Below, in pieces: positions 13,751 to 20,653 of a stretch of 38,454 nt of DNA. The position numbers and the translations under genes are program-made. Below the pieces are notes generated by a model. That model had not been told where the DNA came from. It worked only from the letters and a program-made list of their open reading frames with translations, and did no database searches. This stretch comes from Paenacidovorax caeni (lineage in GTDB: Bacteria; Pseudomonadota; Gammaproteobacteria; Burkholderiales; Burkholderiaceae_C), in the NCBI RefSeq assembly GCF_001298675.1, contig NZ_CYIG01000038.1, positions 1-38,454 of the forward strand, given 5' to 3'. Each line of letters begins with the position of its first letter. Position 1 is the first letter of the stretch.

Positions 13751-15111
13751 GTCCATCACACCCCCCAACGCCTTCCTCCGTGCCGCTGTGGCAGCAGCTG
13801 GCCGCTACCGCCACCGCGCTGCAGGCCGTGCGCGCCGGGCAGTCAGCCACGACCGCGCTGGACGCGCTCGGTGGCCCGCTGCGCCCCGGTGTGCAGGCGC
13901 TGCTGTTCCAGGTGCTGCGCCAGCTGGGCCGGGCCCAGGCGCTGCGCCGCCAGCTCGCGCCGCGCAACCCGCCGCCGCGCGTCGATGCCCTGCTGTGCAC
14001 CGCGCTGGCGCTGGCCTGGGACGAAGGCAGCGCGCCCTATACACCGTTCACCCTGGTCAACCAGGCCGTGGAAGCCGCCAAGCGCGGCGCGGCTGCGGCG
14101 CAGGCCGGGTTTGTCAACGCCTGCCTGCGCCGCTTTCTGCGCGAGCGTGATGCGCTGGTGGCCCTCACCGACGCAGACCCGCAGGCGCGCTGGAACCACC
14201 CCACCTGGTGGATCGAACGTCTGCGGCAGGACTGGCCGCAGCAGTGGCAAGCAATCCTCGAGGCGAACAATGCACACGCGCCCATGGCCTTGCGTGTTAA
14301 TCAGCAAAAAGTGGCTTTAGCCCAATACCAGAAAGCGCTAGCAGCTATCAATATAGAAGCGCATGCGGTGGGCGACAGCGGCCTGCTGCTGCGCCAGGCC
14401 CTGCCGGTGCAGCAGTTGCCAGGCTGGAGCGAGGGCTGGGTGTCGGTGCAAGACCTTGCGGCCCAGCGCGCCGCACCGCTGCTGCTGGACGGTCTGCCGC
14501 GCCCGGCAGGGCGCGCGCTGCGCGTGCTCGATGCGTGTGCGGCGCCGGGCGGCAAGACGGCGCACCTGCTCGAATGCGCGCGCCCCGAGGCGCCCATCGC
14601 CGCCACGGCGCTGGATGTCGATCCGCAGCGCTGTGAGCGCATTCACGGCACGCTGCAACGCCTGGGCCTGCAGGCCCAGGTGCTGGCGCTGGATGCGGGA
14701 CGCCCGCAGGACTGGTTCCAGGCGCACTGCGGCGGCCAACCCTTCGACGCCATCTTGCTCGACGCGCCGTGCACGGCCTCGGGCATCGTGCGCCGCCATC
14801 CAGACGTGCGCTGGCTGCGCCGTCCTGGCGATGTGGCGCAGCTCGCTGCCATCCAGGCGCGCCTGCTGGACGCCCTGTGGCCGCTGCTGGCGCCGGGCGG
14901 GCGCATGCTGTACGCCACATGCTCGGTGTTCAAGGCCGAGGGCGATGCGCAGATCCAGGCGTTTGTTGCGCGCAACACCGACGCCCGGTGGCAGCCGTCT
15001 CCTGGGCATTTGTTGCCCGGCGGCGGCGGTGCGGGCGGCCCAGTCCGGGACAATCCAGCCTGTGACCACGACGGTTTCTATTACGCACTGCTGGACAAAG
15101 CGCCGGCCTGA
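13747..15111 (+). CDS. rsmB: 16S rRNA (cytosine967-C5)-methyltransferase RsmB
   Basis: RsmB methylates C967 of 16S rRNA using S-adenosylmethionine. I start at ATG 13747, which overlaps the lemA stop and gives 454 residues. An N-terminal NusB-like RNA-binding domain spans about residues 10-140. The methyltransferase domain shows the SAM-binding loop DACAAPGGKT (262-271), the catalytic-site motif DAPCTASG with C342, and YATCS with C392, the two-cysteine arrangement of m5C methyltransferases. Residues about 187-205 (VALAQYQKALAAINIEA) are encoded by a copy of the dispersed element at 14306-14360, yet the length matches homologues and the frame is intact. The DUF4390 gene that follows overlaps its 3' end. 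Confidence 0.95.
   Translation: MSPSHPPTPSSVPLWQQLAATATALQAVRAGQSATTALDALGGPLRPGVQALLFQVLRQLGRAQALRRQLAPRNPPPRVDALLCTALALAWDEGSAPYTPFTLVNQAVEAAKRGAAAAQAGFVNACLRRFLRERDALVALTDADPQARWNHPTWWIERLRQDWPQQWQAILEANNAHAPMALRVNQQKVALAQYQKALAAINIEAHAVGDSGLLLRQALPVQQLPGWSEGWVSVQDLAAQRAAPLLLDGLPRPAGRALRVLDACAAPGGKTAHLLECARPEAPIAATALDVDPQRCERIHGTLQRLGLQAQVLALDAGRPQDWFQAHCGGQPFDAILLDAPCTASGIVRRHPDVRWLRRPGDVAQLAAIQARLLDALWPLLAPGGRMLYATCSVFKAEGDAQIQAFVARNTDARWQPSPGHLLPGGGGAGGPVRDNPACDHDGFYYALLDKAPA
14306..14360 (+). repeat. Dispersed element inside rsmB
   Basis: The copy contains the exact core AAGCGCTAGCAGCTAT (14333-14348) preceded by CCAATACCA. By hand alignment its first 43 bases agree with those of the copy at 30856 at about 35 positions. 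The tail CAATATAGAAGC corresponds to TAAAAGAGTAGC there. It is read in frame by rsmB and gives an alanine-rich helix. Confidence 0.85.
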
Positions 15112-15721
15112 GCCCGCCAGGGCGCTGGCCTGGCTGAGGGCCGCCCTGCTGTGCCTGCTGCTGGGCTGGGCGCTGCCCGCGCCGGCCCAGGTGCCGGGCG
15201 ATGTGGTGCAAATGCAGCTCGAACGCTCGGAAGAGGGCCTGCTGCTCAGTGCCAGCCTGAATTTCGAGCTGCCCGAACTGGTCGAGGACGCCCTGCGCAA
15301 AGGCATCCCCATGTATTTCACGACCGAGGCCGAGGTGCTGCGCGAGCGCTGGTACTGGTCGGACAAGACCGTGGCCCAGGCGCACCGTTACCTGCGCCTG
15401 TCGTACCAGCCGCTGACGCGCCGCTGGCGGTTGCAGGTGGCGTCTGCGCCGTTCACCAATGCCGGTCTGGGCGTGGCGCTGGCGCAGCATTTCGACGACT
15501 ACGACGAGGCACTCGCGGCCATGCAGCGCATCGGGCGCTGGAAGATCGCTGAACCTTCCGAACTGGACAGCGGTGTGGGCCATGTGGTGCAGCTGCGCTT
15601 TCGGGTGGACATGTCGCAGCTGCCGCGCCCGCTGCAGATCGGCGCCCTGGGCCCGCGGTCGGGGTGGAACCTGCTGGTGGCCCGCAGCCAGCGCCTGCCA
15701 GCGGAGCATCCTGCACCATGA
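15062..15721 (+). CDS. DUF4390 domain secreted protein
   Basis: The product of 219 residues resembles the DUF4390 family, which in betaproteobacteria sits between rsmB and an NtrY-like kinase. Function is unknown. With the GTG start at 15062 the N-terminus has a positive stretch (KRRPEPAR), a hydrophobic core AALLCLLLGWALP and a likely cleavage site after APA at residue 42, so it is probably exported. The mature part is rich in beta-strand and basic/acidic alternation (FELPELVEDALRKGIPMYF, LRLSYQPLTRRWRL). The chosen start lies 50 bases inside rsmB; a non-ATG start nearer the signal core cannot be excluded. Its stop overlaps the kinase start in ATGA. Confidence 0.75.
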   Translation: MTTTVSITHCWTKRRPEPARALAWLRAALLCLLLGWALPAPAQVPGDVVQMQLERSEEGLLLSASLNFELPELVEDALRKGIPMYFTTEAEVLRERWYWSDKTVAQAHRYLRLSYQPLTRRWRLQVASAPFTNAGLGVALAQHFDDYDEALAAMQRIGRWKIAEPSELDSGVGHVVQLRFRVDMSQLPRPLQIGALGPRSGWNLLVARSQRLPAEHPAP

Positions 15722-18000
15722 GCGCACAGCCTCCGACCGATTCCCACGGCGCCGCGCGCCCTTCGCGCACCGTGCGCTGGGCATTGGCGGTCGGCGTCGC
15801 CGTGATGTGCGCCATCGGCCTGGTGCTGCTCTTCCTGCTCACGCTGGCGACCAACAACCGCGTGCTGTACGAGCACAACTACGCCTGGCTGTTCGGCGTC
15901 AACGTGCTCGTGGCGGTCCTGCTGGCGGGGGTGCTGCTGTGGGTGGCGGCGCGCCTGGCGCTGCGCCTCAAGCGCAAGCGCTTCGGCAGCCGCTTGTTGG
16001 TCAAGCTGGCGGGCATTTTTGGGCTGGTGGGCCTGGTGCCGGGGCTGCTGATCTACGTCGTGTCGTACCAGTTCGTCTCGCGCTCGATTGAGAGCTGGTT
16101 TGACGTCAAGGTCGAGGGCGCGTTGTCGGCCGGTGTGAGCCTGGCCCGGGTGACGCTGGACACCATTGCCTCCGACATGGCAAGCAACACGCGCCAGGCC
16201 AGCGCCCAGCTTAGCCAGGTGCCCGATGCCGCAGCAGGCCTGGTGCTGGAGCGTATCCGTGACCAGATCGGCGCCACGGACCTCGTGCTGTGGAACGCGG
16301 CGGGGCAGGCCGTGGCCGGCGCGGGCCAGTCGCGCTACACCATCAGCCCCGAGCGCCCCAGCCCGCAACTGCTGCGCACGGCACGCCAGCAGGGCCAGGT
16401 GGTTCAAATCGAGGGACTGGACGATACCACCGACCCCACCGCACTGCAGAGTGCCCGTGTGCGTGCTTTGGTGCAGGTCAGCAGCACGCAAGTCGGCCTG
16501 CTGTCCGAGGCGCGCTTCCTCCAGGCGACGCTGCCGCTGCCGGCCGCCCTGGTGGCCAACGCCGTGGCGGTGCAGGAAGCCAACCGTGAGTACCAGGAGC
16601 GTGCGTTGGCGCGCGGTGGGCTGCGGCGCATGTACATCGGTACGCTCACCCTGAGCCTGTTCCTGGCCGTTTTCGGCGCCGTGCTGCTGGCGGTGCTGCT
16701 GGGCAACCAGCTCGCGCGGCCGCTGCTGGTGCTGGCCGAAGGCGTGCGCGAGGTGGCGCAGGGCAACCTCAGCCCCAAGGCCGTGCTCCAGGGCCGCGAC
16801 GAACTGGGTGGCCTCACGCGCTCGTTTGCCTTGATGACGCAGCAGCTCGCCGATGCCCGCTCGGCCGTTGAGCGCAGCATGCGCGACGTGGACGCCGCGC
16901 GGGCCAACTTGCAGGCGATGCTCGACAACCTGACGGCGGGCGTGGTGGTGCTGGACCGCCAGGGCACCATCCAGTCGGCCAACCCGGGTGCCACGCGTAT
17001 CCTGCGCGTGCCCCTGGCCGCTTATGCCGGACGCGGGCTGGGCGAGGTGCCAGAGCTGGCCGAATTCGCTGCCGCCGTGCAGCAGCAGTTTGACGCCTTT
17101 GCCGCGGACCGCAGCGTGCTGCATGGCCTGGACCACTGGCAGCAGTCGTTCGTGCTGCACGCGCCGCCCAGCAGCAACGCGCACAGCGGCACCAGCCTGG
17201 TGGTGCGCGGCGCCGAGCTACCCGATGGCTCGCGCCTGCTGGTGATCGACGACATCACCGAGATCGTCTCGGCCCAGCGCACCCAGGCCTGGGGCGAGGT
17301 GGCCCGGCGTGTGGCGCACGAGATCAAGAACCCGCTCACGCCCATCCAGCTCTCGGCCGAGCGGCTGCAGATGAAGCTGACCGGCAAGCTGCCCGAAGCC
17401 GAGGAGGCGGTGCTCGCCAAGTCGGTGCGCACCATCGTCGACCAGGTCGGCGCCATGAAGCGCCTGGTCAACGAGTTTCGCGACTATGCGCGCCTGCCTG
17501 CCGCTGAACTGCATCCGCTGGACCTGAACGCCCTGGTGACCGACGTGCTCCAGCTGTATGGCAGCGAAAACGCCACGGTGCCCGTGGCGGTGGAGCTGGA
17601 TCCGCGCTGCCCGCCGGTGGCGGGAGACGCGCAGCAGCTGCGCCAGGTGGTGCACAACCTGCTACAGAACGCCCAGGATGCCACCGAAGAGGCTGCACGC
17701 AAAGGCCAGGTTCCGGCCGAGCCGGTGCACATTAGCACCCACTGGAGCGAATCGTCGCGCCGTGTGCGCCTGACGGTGAGTGACCGCGGCAGCGGCTTCG
17801 CGCCGAACATCCTGCAGCGCGCGCTGGAGCCTTACGTCACCACCAAGTCGGGCGGCACAGGCCTGGGGTTGGCGGTGGTCAAGAAAATCGCAGACGAGCA
17901 CGGCGCGCGCGTCGATCTCGTCAACCGTATGGAAAACGGCATGGTGCGAGGTGCCCAAGTGTCGCTATCATTCGCGCCTGAGCGCGCGGTGGCGCTTTAA
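15718..18000 (+). CDS. NtrY-like membrane sensor histidine kinase
   Basis: This 760-residue sensor autophosphorylates on histidine and passes phosphate to a response regulator, most likely the next gene. Three membrane helices lie near the N-terminus (about 20-42, 50-75, 90-110). A long extracytoplasmic region follows, then a fourth helix near 300-325 and a HAMP linker with ELGGLTRSFALMTQQL. A PAS-like segment spans about 395-500. The H-box ARRVAHEIKNPLTPIQLSAERL has phosphorylatable H534. The ATP-binding domain has N651 (HNLLQNAQDA), SDRGSGF and GGTGLGL (from 712). The layout and LTPIQLSAERL wording are those of NtrY. The ligand is not evident. The ATG at 15718 overlaps the preceding stop, supporting this start over an in-frame codon at 15664. 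Confidence 0.9.
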   Translation: MSAQPPTDSHGAARPSRTVRWALAVGVAVMCAIGLVLLFLLTLATNNRVLYEHNYAWLFGVNVLVAVLLAGVLLWVAARLALRLKRKRFGSRLLVKLAGIFGLVGLVPGLLIYVVSYQFVSRSIESWFDVKVEGALSAGVSLARVTLDTIASDMASNTRQASAQLSQVPDAAAGLVLERIRDQIGATDLVLWNAAGQAVAGAGQSRYTISPERPSPQLLRTARQQGQVVQIEGLDDTTDPTALQSARVRALVQVSSTQVGLLSEARFLQATLPLPAALVANAVAVQEANREYQERALARGGLRRMYIGTLTLSLFLAVFGAVLLAVLLGNQLARPLLVLAEGVREVAQGNLSPKAVLQGRDELGGLTRSFALMTQQLADARSAVERSMRDVDAARANLQAMLDNLTAGVVVLDRQGTIQSANPGATRILRVPLAAYAGRGLGEVPELAEFAAAVQQQFDAFAADRSVLHGLDHWQQSFVLHAPPSSNAHSGTSLVVRGAELPDGSRLLVIDDITEIVSAQRTQAWGEVARRVAHEIKNPLTPIQLSAERLQMKLTGKLPEAEEAVLAKSVRTIVDQVGAMKRLVNEFRDYARLPAAELHPLDLNALVTDVLQLYGSENATVPVAVELDPRCPPVAGDAQQLRQVVHNLLQNAQDATEEAARKGQVPAEPVHISTHWSESSRRVRLTVSDRGSGFAPNILQRALEPYVTTKSGGTGLGLAVVKKIADEHGARVDLVNRMENGMVRGAQVSLSFAPERAVAL

Positions 18001-18035
18001 CAACACCGCATCGCAAGACAAGGCGCTTCACAGAC

Positions 18036-18716
18036 ATGGCAAACATATTGGTGGTGGACGACGAACTCGGCATTCGGGATCTTTTGTCCGAAATCCTGAA
18101 CGACGAGGGACACAGCGTGGACCTCGCTGAGAACGCGACACAGGCCCGCAGCGCCCGCATGGACGCCACCTACGACCTGGTGCTGCTCGATATCTGGATG
18201 CCAGACACCGACGGCGTCACGCTACTCAAGGAGTGGGCGGCGACGGGGCTGTTGACCATGCCTGTGATCATGATGAGCGGCCATGCCACCATCGACACCG
18301 CTGTTGAAGCCACACGTATCGGCGCCTTCTCCTTCCTGGAGAAACCCATCACCCTGCAGAAGCTGCTCAAGGCCGTGGAGCAGGGGCTGGCGCGCAGCCA
18401 GGCCAATGCCGCGCCTGCCGCGCTGGCGACGCACAAGCCTCTGGCCGCAATGAGCGACGGCGCGGTCGTCAGCCTGCCACTGCACAGCCCGGTGATGCCG
18501 GCCGACATGGGGCCGCTGGCACACCAGGGGTTCGATCTGGATCGACCGTTGCGTGAGGCGCGCGATGGCTTTGAGAAAGCCTATTTCGAGTTCCATCTGG
18601 CGCGCGAAGGTGGCTCCATGACGCGTGTGGCCGAGAAGACCGGCCTGGAGCGCACCCACCTGTACCGCAAGCTGCGCCAGTTGGGCGTGGAACTGGGGCG
18701 CAACAAGCGCGGATAA
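18036..18716 (+). CDS. Response regulator, receiver plus Fis-type helix-turn-helix
   Basis: The 226-residue product is the probable partner of the upstream kinase, 35 bases away. The receiver domain has the acidic pair in VVDDE (8-9), phospho-acceptor D52 in LLDIWMP, the MMSGH switch region and K in EKPI. The C-terminus (about 185-222) is a Fis-type DNA-binding helix-turn-helix (MTRVAEKTGLERTHLYRKL). The AAA+ sigma-54 activation domain that NtrX carries between these parts is missing. The protein therefore has the RegA/ActR-like two-domain layout and cannot activate sigma-54 polymerase in the classical way. A spacer of about 65 residues rich in A, P and L joins the domains. A terminator follows directly. 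Confidence 0.9.
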   Translation: MANILVVDDELGIRDLLSEILNDEGHSVDLAENATQARSARMDATYDLVLLDIWMPDTDGVTLLKEWAATGLLTMPVIMMSGHATIDTAVEATRIGAFSFLEKPITLQKLLKAVEQGLARSQANAAPAALATHKPLAAMSDGAVVSLPLHSPVMPADMGPLAHQGFDLDRPLREARDGFEKAYFEFHLAREGGSMTRVAEKTGLERTHLYRKLRQLGVELGRNKRG

Positions 18717-18725
18717 ATTTCGCAG

Positions 18726-18747
18726 AAAGAGCCAGGAGGCTTTTTTT
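18726..18747 (+). terminator. Intrinsic terminator after the response regulator
   Basis: AAAGAGCC (18726-18733) pairs with GGCTTTTT (18738-18745, one G-T pair) around an AGGA tetraloop, and the T-run reaches 18747. It ends the lemA-to-regulator transcript just before tRNA-Phe. Confidence 0.75.
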
Positions 18748-18752
18748 CTGGC

Positions 18753-18758
18753 TATAAT
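18753..18758 (+). promoter_or_regulatory. Candidate -10 box for tRNA-Phe
   Basis: A perfect TATAAT lies 9 bases before the tRNA-Phe start. No good -35 hexamer is visible 17 bases upstream, where the terminator stem lies, so the assignment rests on the -10 match and position. Confidence 0.4.
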
Positions 18759-18767
18759 TTGAGTCTT

Positions 18768-18843
18768 GGCTCGGTAGCTCAGTTGGTAGAGCAGCGGATT
18801 GAAAATCCGCGTGTCGGTGGTTCGATTCCGCCCCGAGCCACCA
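18768..18843 (+). tRNA. pheT: tRNA-Phe (anticodon GAA)
   Basis: A 76-base cloverleaf with encoded CCA. The acceptor arm GGCTCGG pairs with CCGAGCC. The anticodon stem GCGGA (18794-18798) pairs with TCCGC, and the loop TTGAAAA has anticodon GAA at 18801-18803. The T arm contains GGTTCGATTCC. A second copy of its last six bases and downstream region occurs at 19124. Confidence 0.97.
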
Positions 18844-18913
18844 AATCACAGTTCGCAAAAGTCCGTGAACGCACAAAGCCCTAAGGATTCAAAAACTTAG
18901 GGCTTTTTTGTTG
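18838..18913 (+). repeat. Direct repeat copy 1: tRNA-Phe 3' tail plus terminator
   Basis: From CCACCA at the tRNA end through the terminator T-run, 76 bases recur at 19124-19200 with about five substitutions and one gap. The offset is 286 bases. A tail duplication at a tRNA 3' end is typical of a tandem tRNA duplication that later decayed, or of element integration. Confidence 0.85.
18875..18909 (+). terminator. Intrinsic terminator of tRNA-Phe
   Basis: AAAGCCCTAAG (18875-18885) pairs with CTTAGGGCTTT (18896-18906) around a 10-base loop, followed by a T-run to 18909. Confidence 0.9.
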
Positions 18914-18922
18914 TCCGCCAAA

Positions 18923-19013
18923 GTGCAGTAACTTCCGCGTGCATCCGGGCCATTGTGCAGTAACTTTTACAGTAACTCGCCCGAGGCCGTTTGCTGCTGC
19001 AAAAGTTACTGCA
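18923..19013 (+). repeat. CAGTAACT repeats and 13-base inverted repeat
   Basis: GTGCAGTAACTT occurs at 18923-18934 and 18955-18966, and a shorter CAGTAACT at 18970-18977. TGCAGTAACTTTT (18956-18968) has its exact complement AAAAGTTACTGCA at 19001-19013. This lies between the two tRNA-tail copies in sequence with no believable gene. Nothing similar is seen elsewhere in the window. Confidence 0.7.
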
Positions 19014-19052
19014 TCTGGCTGGCGCTGTGGCGAGGCATCGAGCAGAAAGCGG

Positions 19053-19129
19053 AACCCCCTTATGAGGTGCTGTGAGTAGAGGGGCATCGGGGTACGAATT
19101 ACCCGTGCAGATATCCCCCAGGACCACCA
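19053..19129 (+). pseudogene. Possible decayed tRNA before the second tail copy
   Basis: The bases before the second CCACCA contain tRNA-like pieces: GAGTAGAG resembling a D arm (near 19074), and GGGTA/TACCC with a 5-base loop resembling an anticodon stem (about 19090-19104). A proper T arm is not visible and the anticodon loop is too short, so it cannot be functional. The reading as a former tandem tRNA copy is inference from position. Confidence 0.25.
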
Positions 19130-19200
19130 AATCAAAGTTCGCGGAAGTCCGTGAACGTACAAAAGCCCTAAGGATTCAAACACTTAGGGCTTTTTTGTTG
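19124..19200 (+). repeat. Direct repeat copy 2 of the tRNA-Phe tail
   Basis: This copy begins CCACCAAATCA and includes GTCCGTGAAC and the same terminator hairpin as copy 1. It has no intact tRNA in front of it. The remainder of the 431-base tRNA-Phe to rsmI gap holds no convincing gene. Confidence 0.85.
19161..19196 (+). terminator. Second copy of the tRNA-Phe terminator
   Basis: AAAAGCCCTAAG (19161-19172) pairs with CTTAGGGCTTTT (19183-19194), with T residues to 19196. The loop differs from copy 1 by one substitution. Confidence 0.85.
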
Positions 19201-19221
19201 CCTTCTGCAGTCGCAGGGTCT

Positions 19222-19275
19222 GCTTCTGAATTCATAGCTTGCAGCGCTTGCCTGGCAAGCGCTGGAGCCATTTTT
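19222..19275 (-). repeat. Dispersed element directly after rsmI
   Basis: A complete 54-base copy, read on the minus strand. It contains the best palindrome of the family: AGCGCTTGCC (19243-19252) and GGCAAGCGCT (19254-19263), a 10-base inverted repeat around one base. The core ends in AAGCTAT, with tail GAATTCAGAAGC. It begins within the rsmI stop codon, so it forms the 3' end of that mRNA. Confidence 0.85.
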
Positions 19276-20195
19276 CATTCGCTGTCTTCGTGCTTCAGCG
19301 CCAGGGCCGCGGCGTACAGGGCGTTGCGGGGCTCGCCTGTGATCTCTGCCGCCAGTCGCACGGCGGTTTTCACGGGCAGTTCTTGTAGCAGCAGGCGCAG
19401 CACGCGCAGGCCCTCGCCGGCATCTCCCGCCGTGGCGGCAGGGTGCAGCAGCACCACGAATTCACCGCGCGTGCGCTGCGGTGCTCCGGCGAGCCAGGCG
19501 GGCAATTCGCTGGCGGGTTGCGTCACGACTTCCTCGAACTGCTTGGTCAGCTCGCGCCCGAGGGTGACAGGGCGCGCGCCGAGCGTTGCCAGAGACTGGG
19601 CCAGCTCGGCGATGCGGTGCGGGGCTTCCAGCAGCACCACGCAGCGCGGCTCTTGCGCCAGCGTTGCCACGGCCTGGGCTCGCTCCCCTGGCTTGGCCGG
19701 CAGGAAGCCGGCGAATACGAAGCCCGAAGCCTCTACGCCCTGCGCCACGACGCCCGCCACGCTCAGTGCGGTCGTCACGCTGCTTGCGCCGGGTAGCGGC
19801 AGGGCGCGCAGGCCTGCAGCGCGTACCGCCGCCACCAGGCGTGCGCCGGGATCGCTCACGCCCGGGGTGCCTGCGTCGCTCACGTAGGCGATGCGTTGGC
19901 CCGCCTGGAGGCGTTGCACCACGGTTTGCGCGGCCTCCTGCTCGTTGTGCTGGTGCACGGCCAACAACTGGCTACCGGGGCGCTCCAGCCCGTACGAGCG
20001 CAGCAGCGCCTGGGTGTGGCGCGTGTCCTCGCAGGCGATGGCATCGGCAAGCTGTAGCACGTGCAGCGCGCGCAGCGTGATGTCGGCCAGGTTGCCGATG
20101 GGCGTGGCCACCACGTACAGCGCCCCTTGCGGATAATGCTGCGCAGCCGCCGCCTCGCGGGCGGCGCCAAGGGCGGAAGCGAAAGAGGCGCTCAA
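19275..20195 (-). CDS. rsmI: 16S rRNA (cytidine1402-2'-O)-methyltransferase RsmI
   Basis: RsmI adds the 2'-O-methyl of 16S C1402 using SAM. The family signature VATPIGNLADITLRAL starts near residue 25. Also seen are EDTRHT, SDAGTPGVSDPG, LPGASSVTTALS and GFLPAKPGERAQA. The C-terminus LPVKTAVRLAAEITGEPRNALY is the small RsmI tail domain. I start at TTG 20195, preceded by AAGGAA, giving 306 residues; the frame stays open further upstream but without conserved residues. That T is also the first base of the divergent yraN ATG on the other strand, so the two genes overlap by one base and each ribosome binding site lies inside the other gene. Confidence 0.93.
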   Translation of the reverse strand: MSASFASALGAAREAAAAQHYPQGALYVVATPIGNLADITLRALHVLQLADAIACEDTRHTQALLRSYGLERPGSQLLAVHQHNEQEAAQTVVQRLQAGQRIAYVSDAGTPGVSDPGARLVAAVRAAGLRALPLPGASSVTTALSVAGVVAQGVEASGFVFAGFLPAKPGERAQAVATLAQEPRCVVLLEAPHRIAELAQSLATLGARPVTLGRELTKQFEEVVTQPASELPAWLAGAPQRTRGEFVVLLHPAATAGDAGEGLRVLRLLLQELPVKTAVRLAAEITGEPRNALYAAALALKHEDSE

Positions 20196-20587
20196 TGGAT
20201 TTCCTTGAAAAAATGGGGCTGCGCGGCCGTACCACGCGGGCCGTGGGGCAGGCGGCTGAAGACTTGGCGCTGGCCCATTTACAGGCGGCCGGCCTGCGCC
20301 TGCAGGCGCGCAATTATCGGACGCCCGGGCGCGGCGGCGGTGAGATTGACCTCGTGCTGTGCGCGCCCGACGGTACGCTCGTCTTCGTCGAGGTACGCAG
20401 CCGCGCCCAGGCAAGCCATGGCGGCGCGGGGGCGAGCATCGGCGCCGCGAAGCGCCGGCGCATCGTTCTGGCGGCGCGCCACTACCTGCTGCGCTGGCCA
20501 TCGCCGCCGCCGTGCCGCTTTGATGCCGTGCTGGTGGAGGGTGGCCAGGTGCAATGGGTGCGTGCCGCCTTTGACGCCGACGGTTGA
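20195..20587 (+). CDS. yraN: UPF0102 family protein YraN
   Basis: The 130-residue product belongs to UPF0102/YraN, a small family with a nuclease-like fold and no firmly known function. The family markers are GQAAEDLALAHLQAAGLRLQARNYR, GGGEIDLV with E50 and D52, and VFVEVRSR with E66, which together form the presumed metal site. The ATG at 20195 has AGAGG six bases upstream; a second ATG at 20213 is possible but lacks a clear binding site. It is divergent from rsmI and followed by diaA and dolP, as in E. coli, where lpoA lies between rsmI and yraN; lpoA is absent here. Confidence 0.88.
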   Translation: MDFLEKMGLRGRTTRAVGQAAEDLALAHLQAAGLRLQARNYRTPGRGGGEIDLVLCAPDGTLVFVEVRSRAQASHGGAGASIGAAKRRRIVLAARHYLLRWPSPPPCRFDAVLVEGGQVQWVRAAFDADG

Positions 20588-20653
20588 CCGGCGGGGCACA
20601 CACCAACGCTTTGCTACAGGGCCTGTGGCAATGGGCCGCTATCATTGCCGCCC

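Noticed and set aside
18469-18876. Minus-strand frame containing GAESNHRHADFQSAALPTELP
   Set aside because: This is the well-known translation of the reverse strand of a tRNA gene (tRNA-Phe here), often mis-annotated as a protein.
18881-19183. Minus-strand 100-codon frame between the two tRNA tails
   Set aside because: It spans two terminators and a repeat, has no ribosome binding site and no family resemblance.
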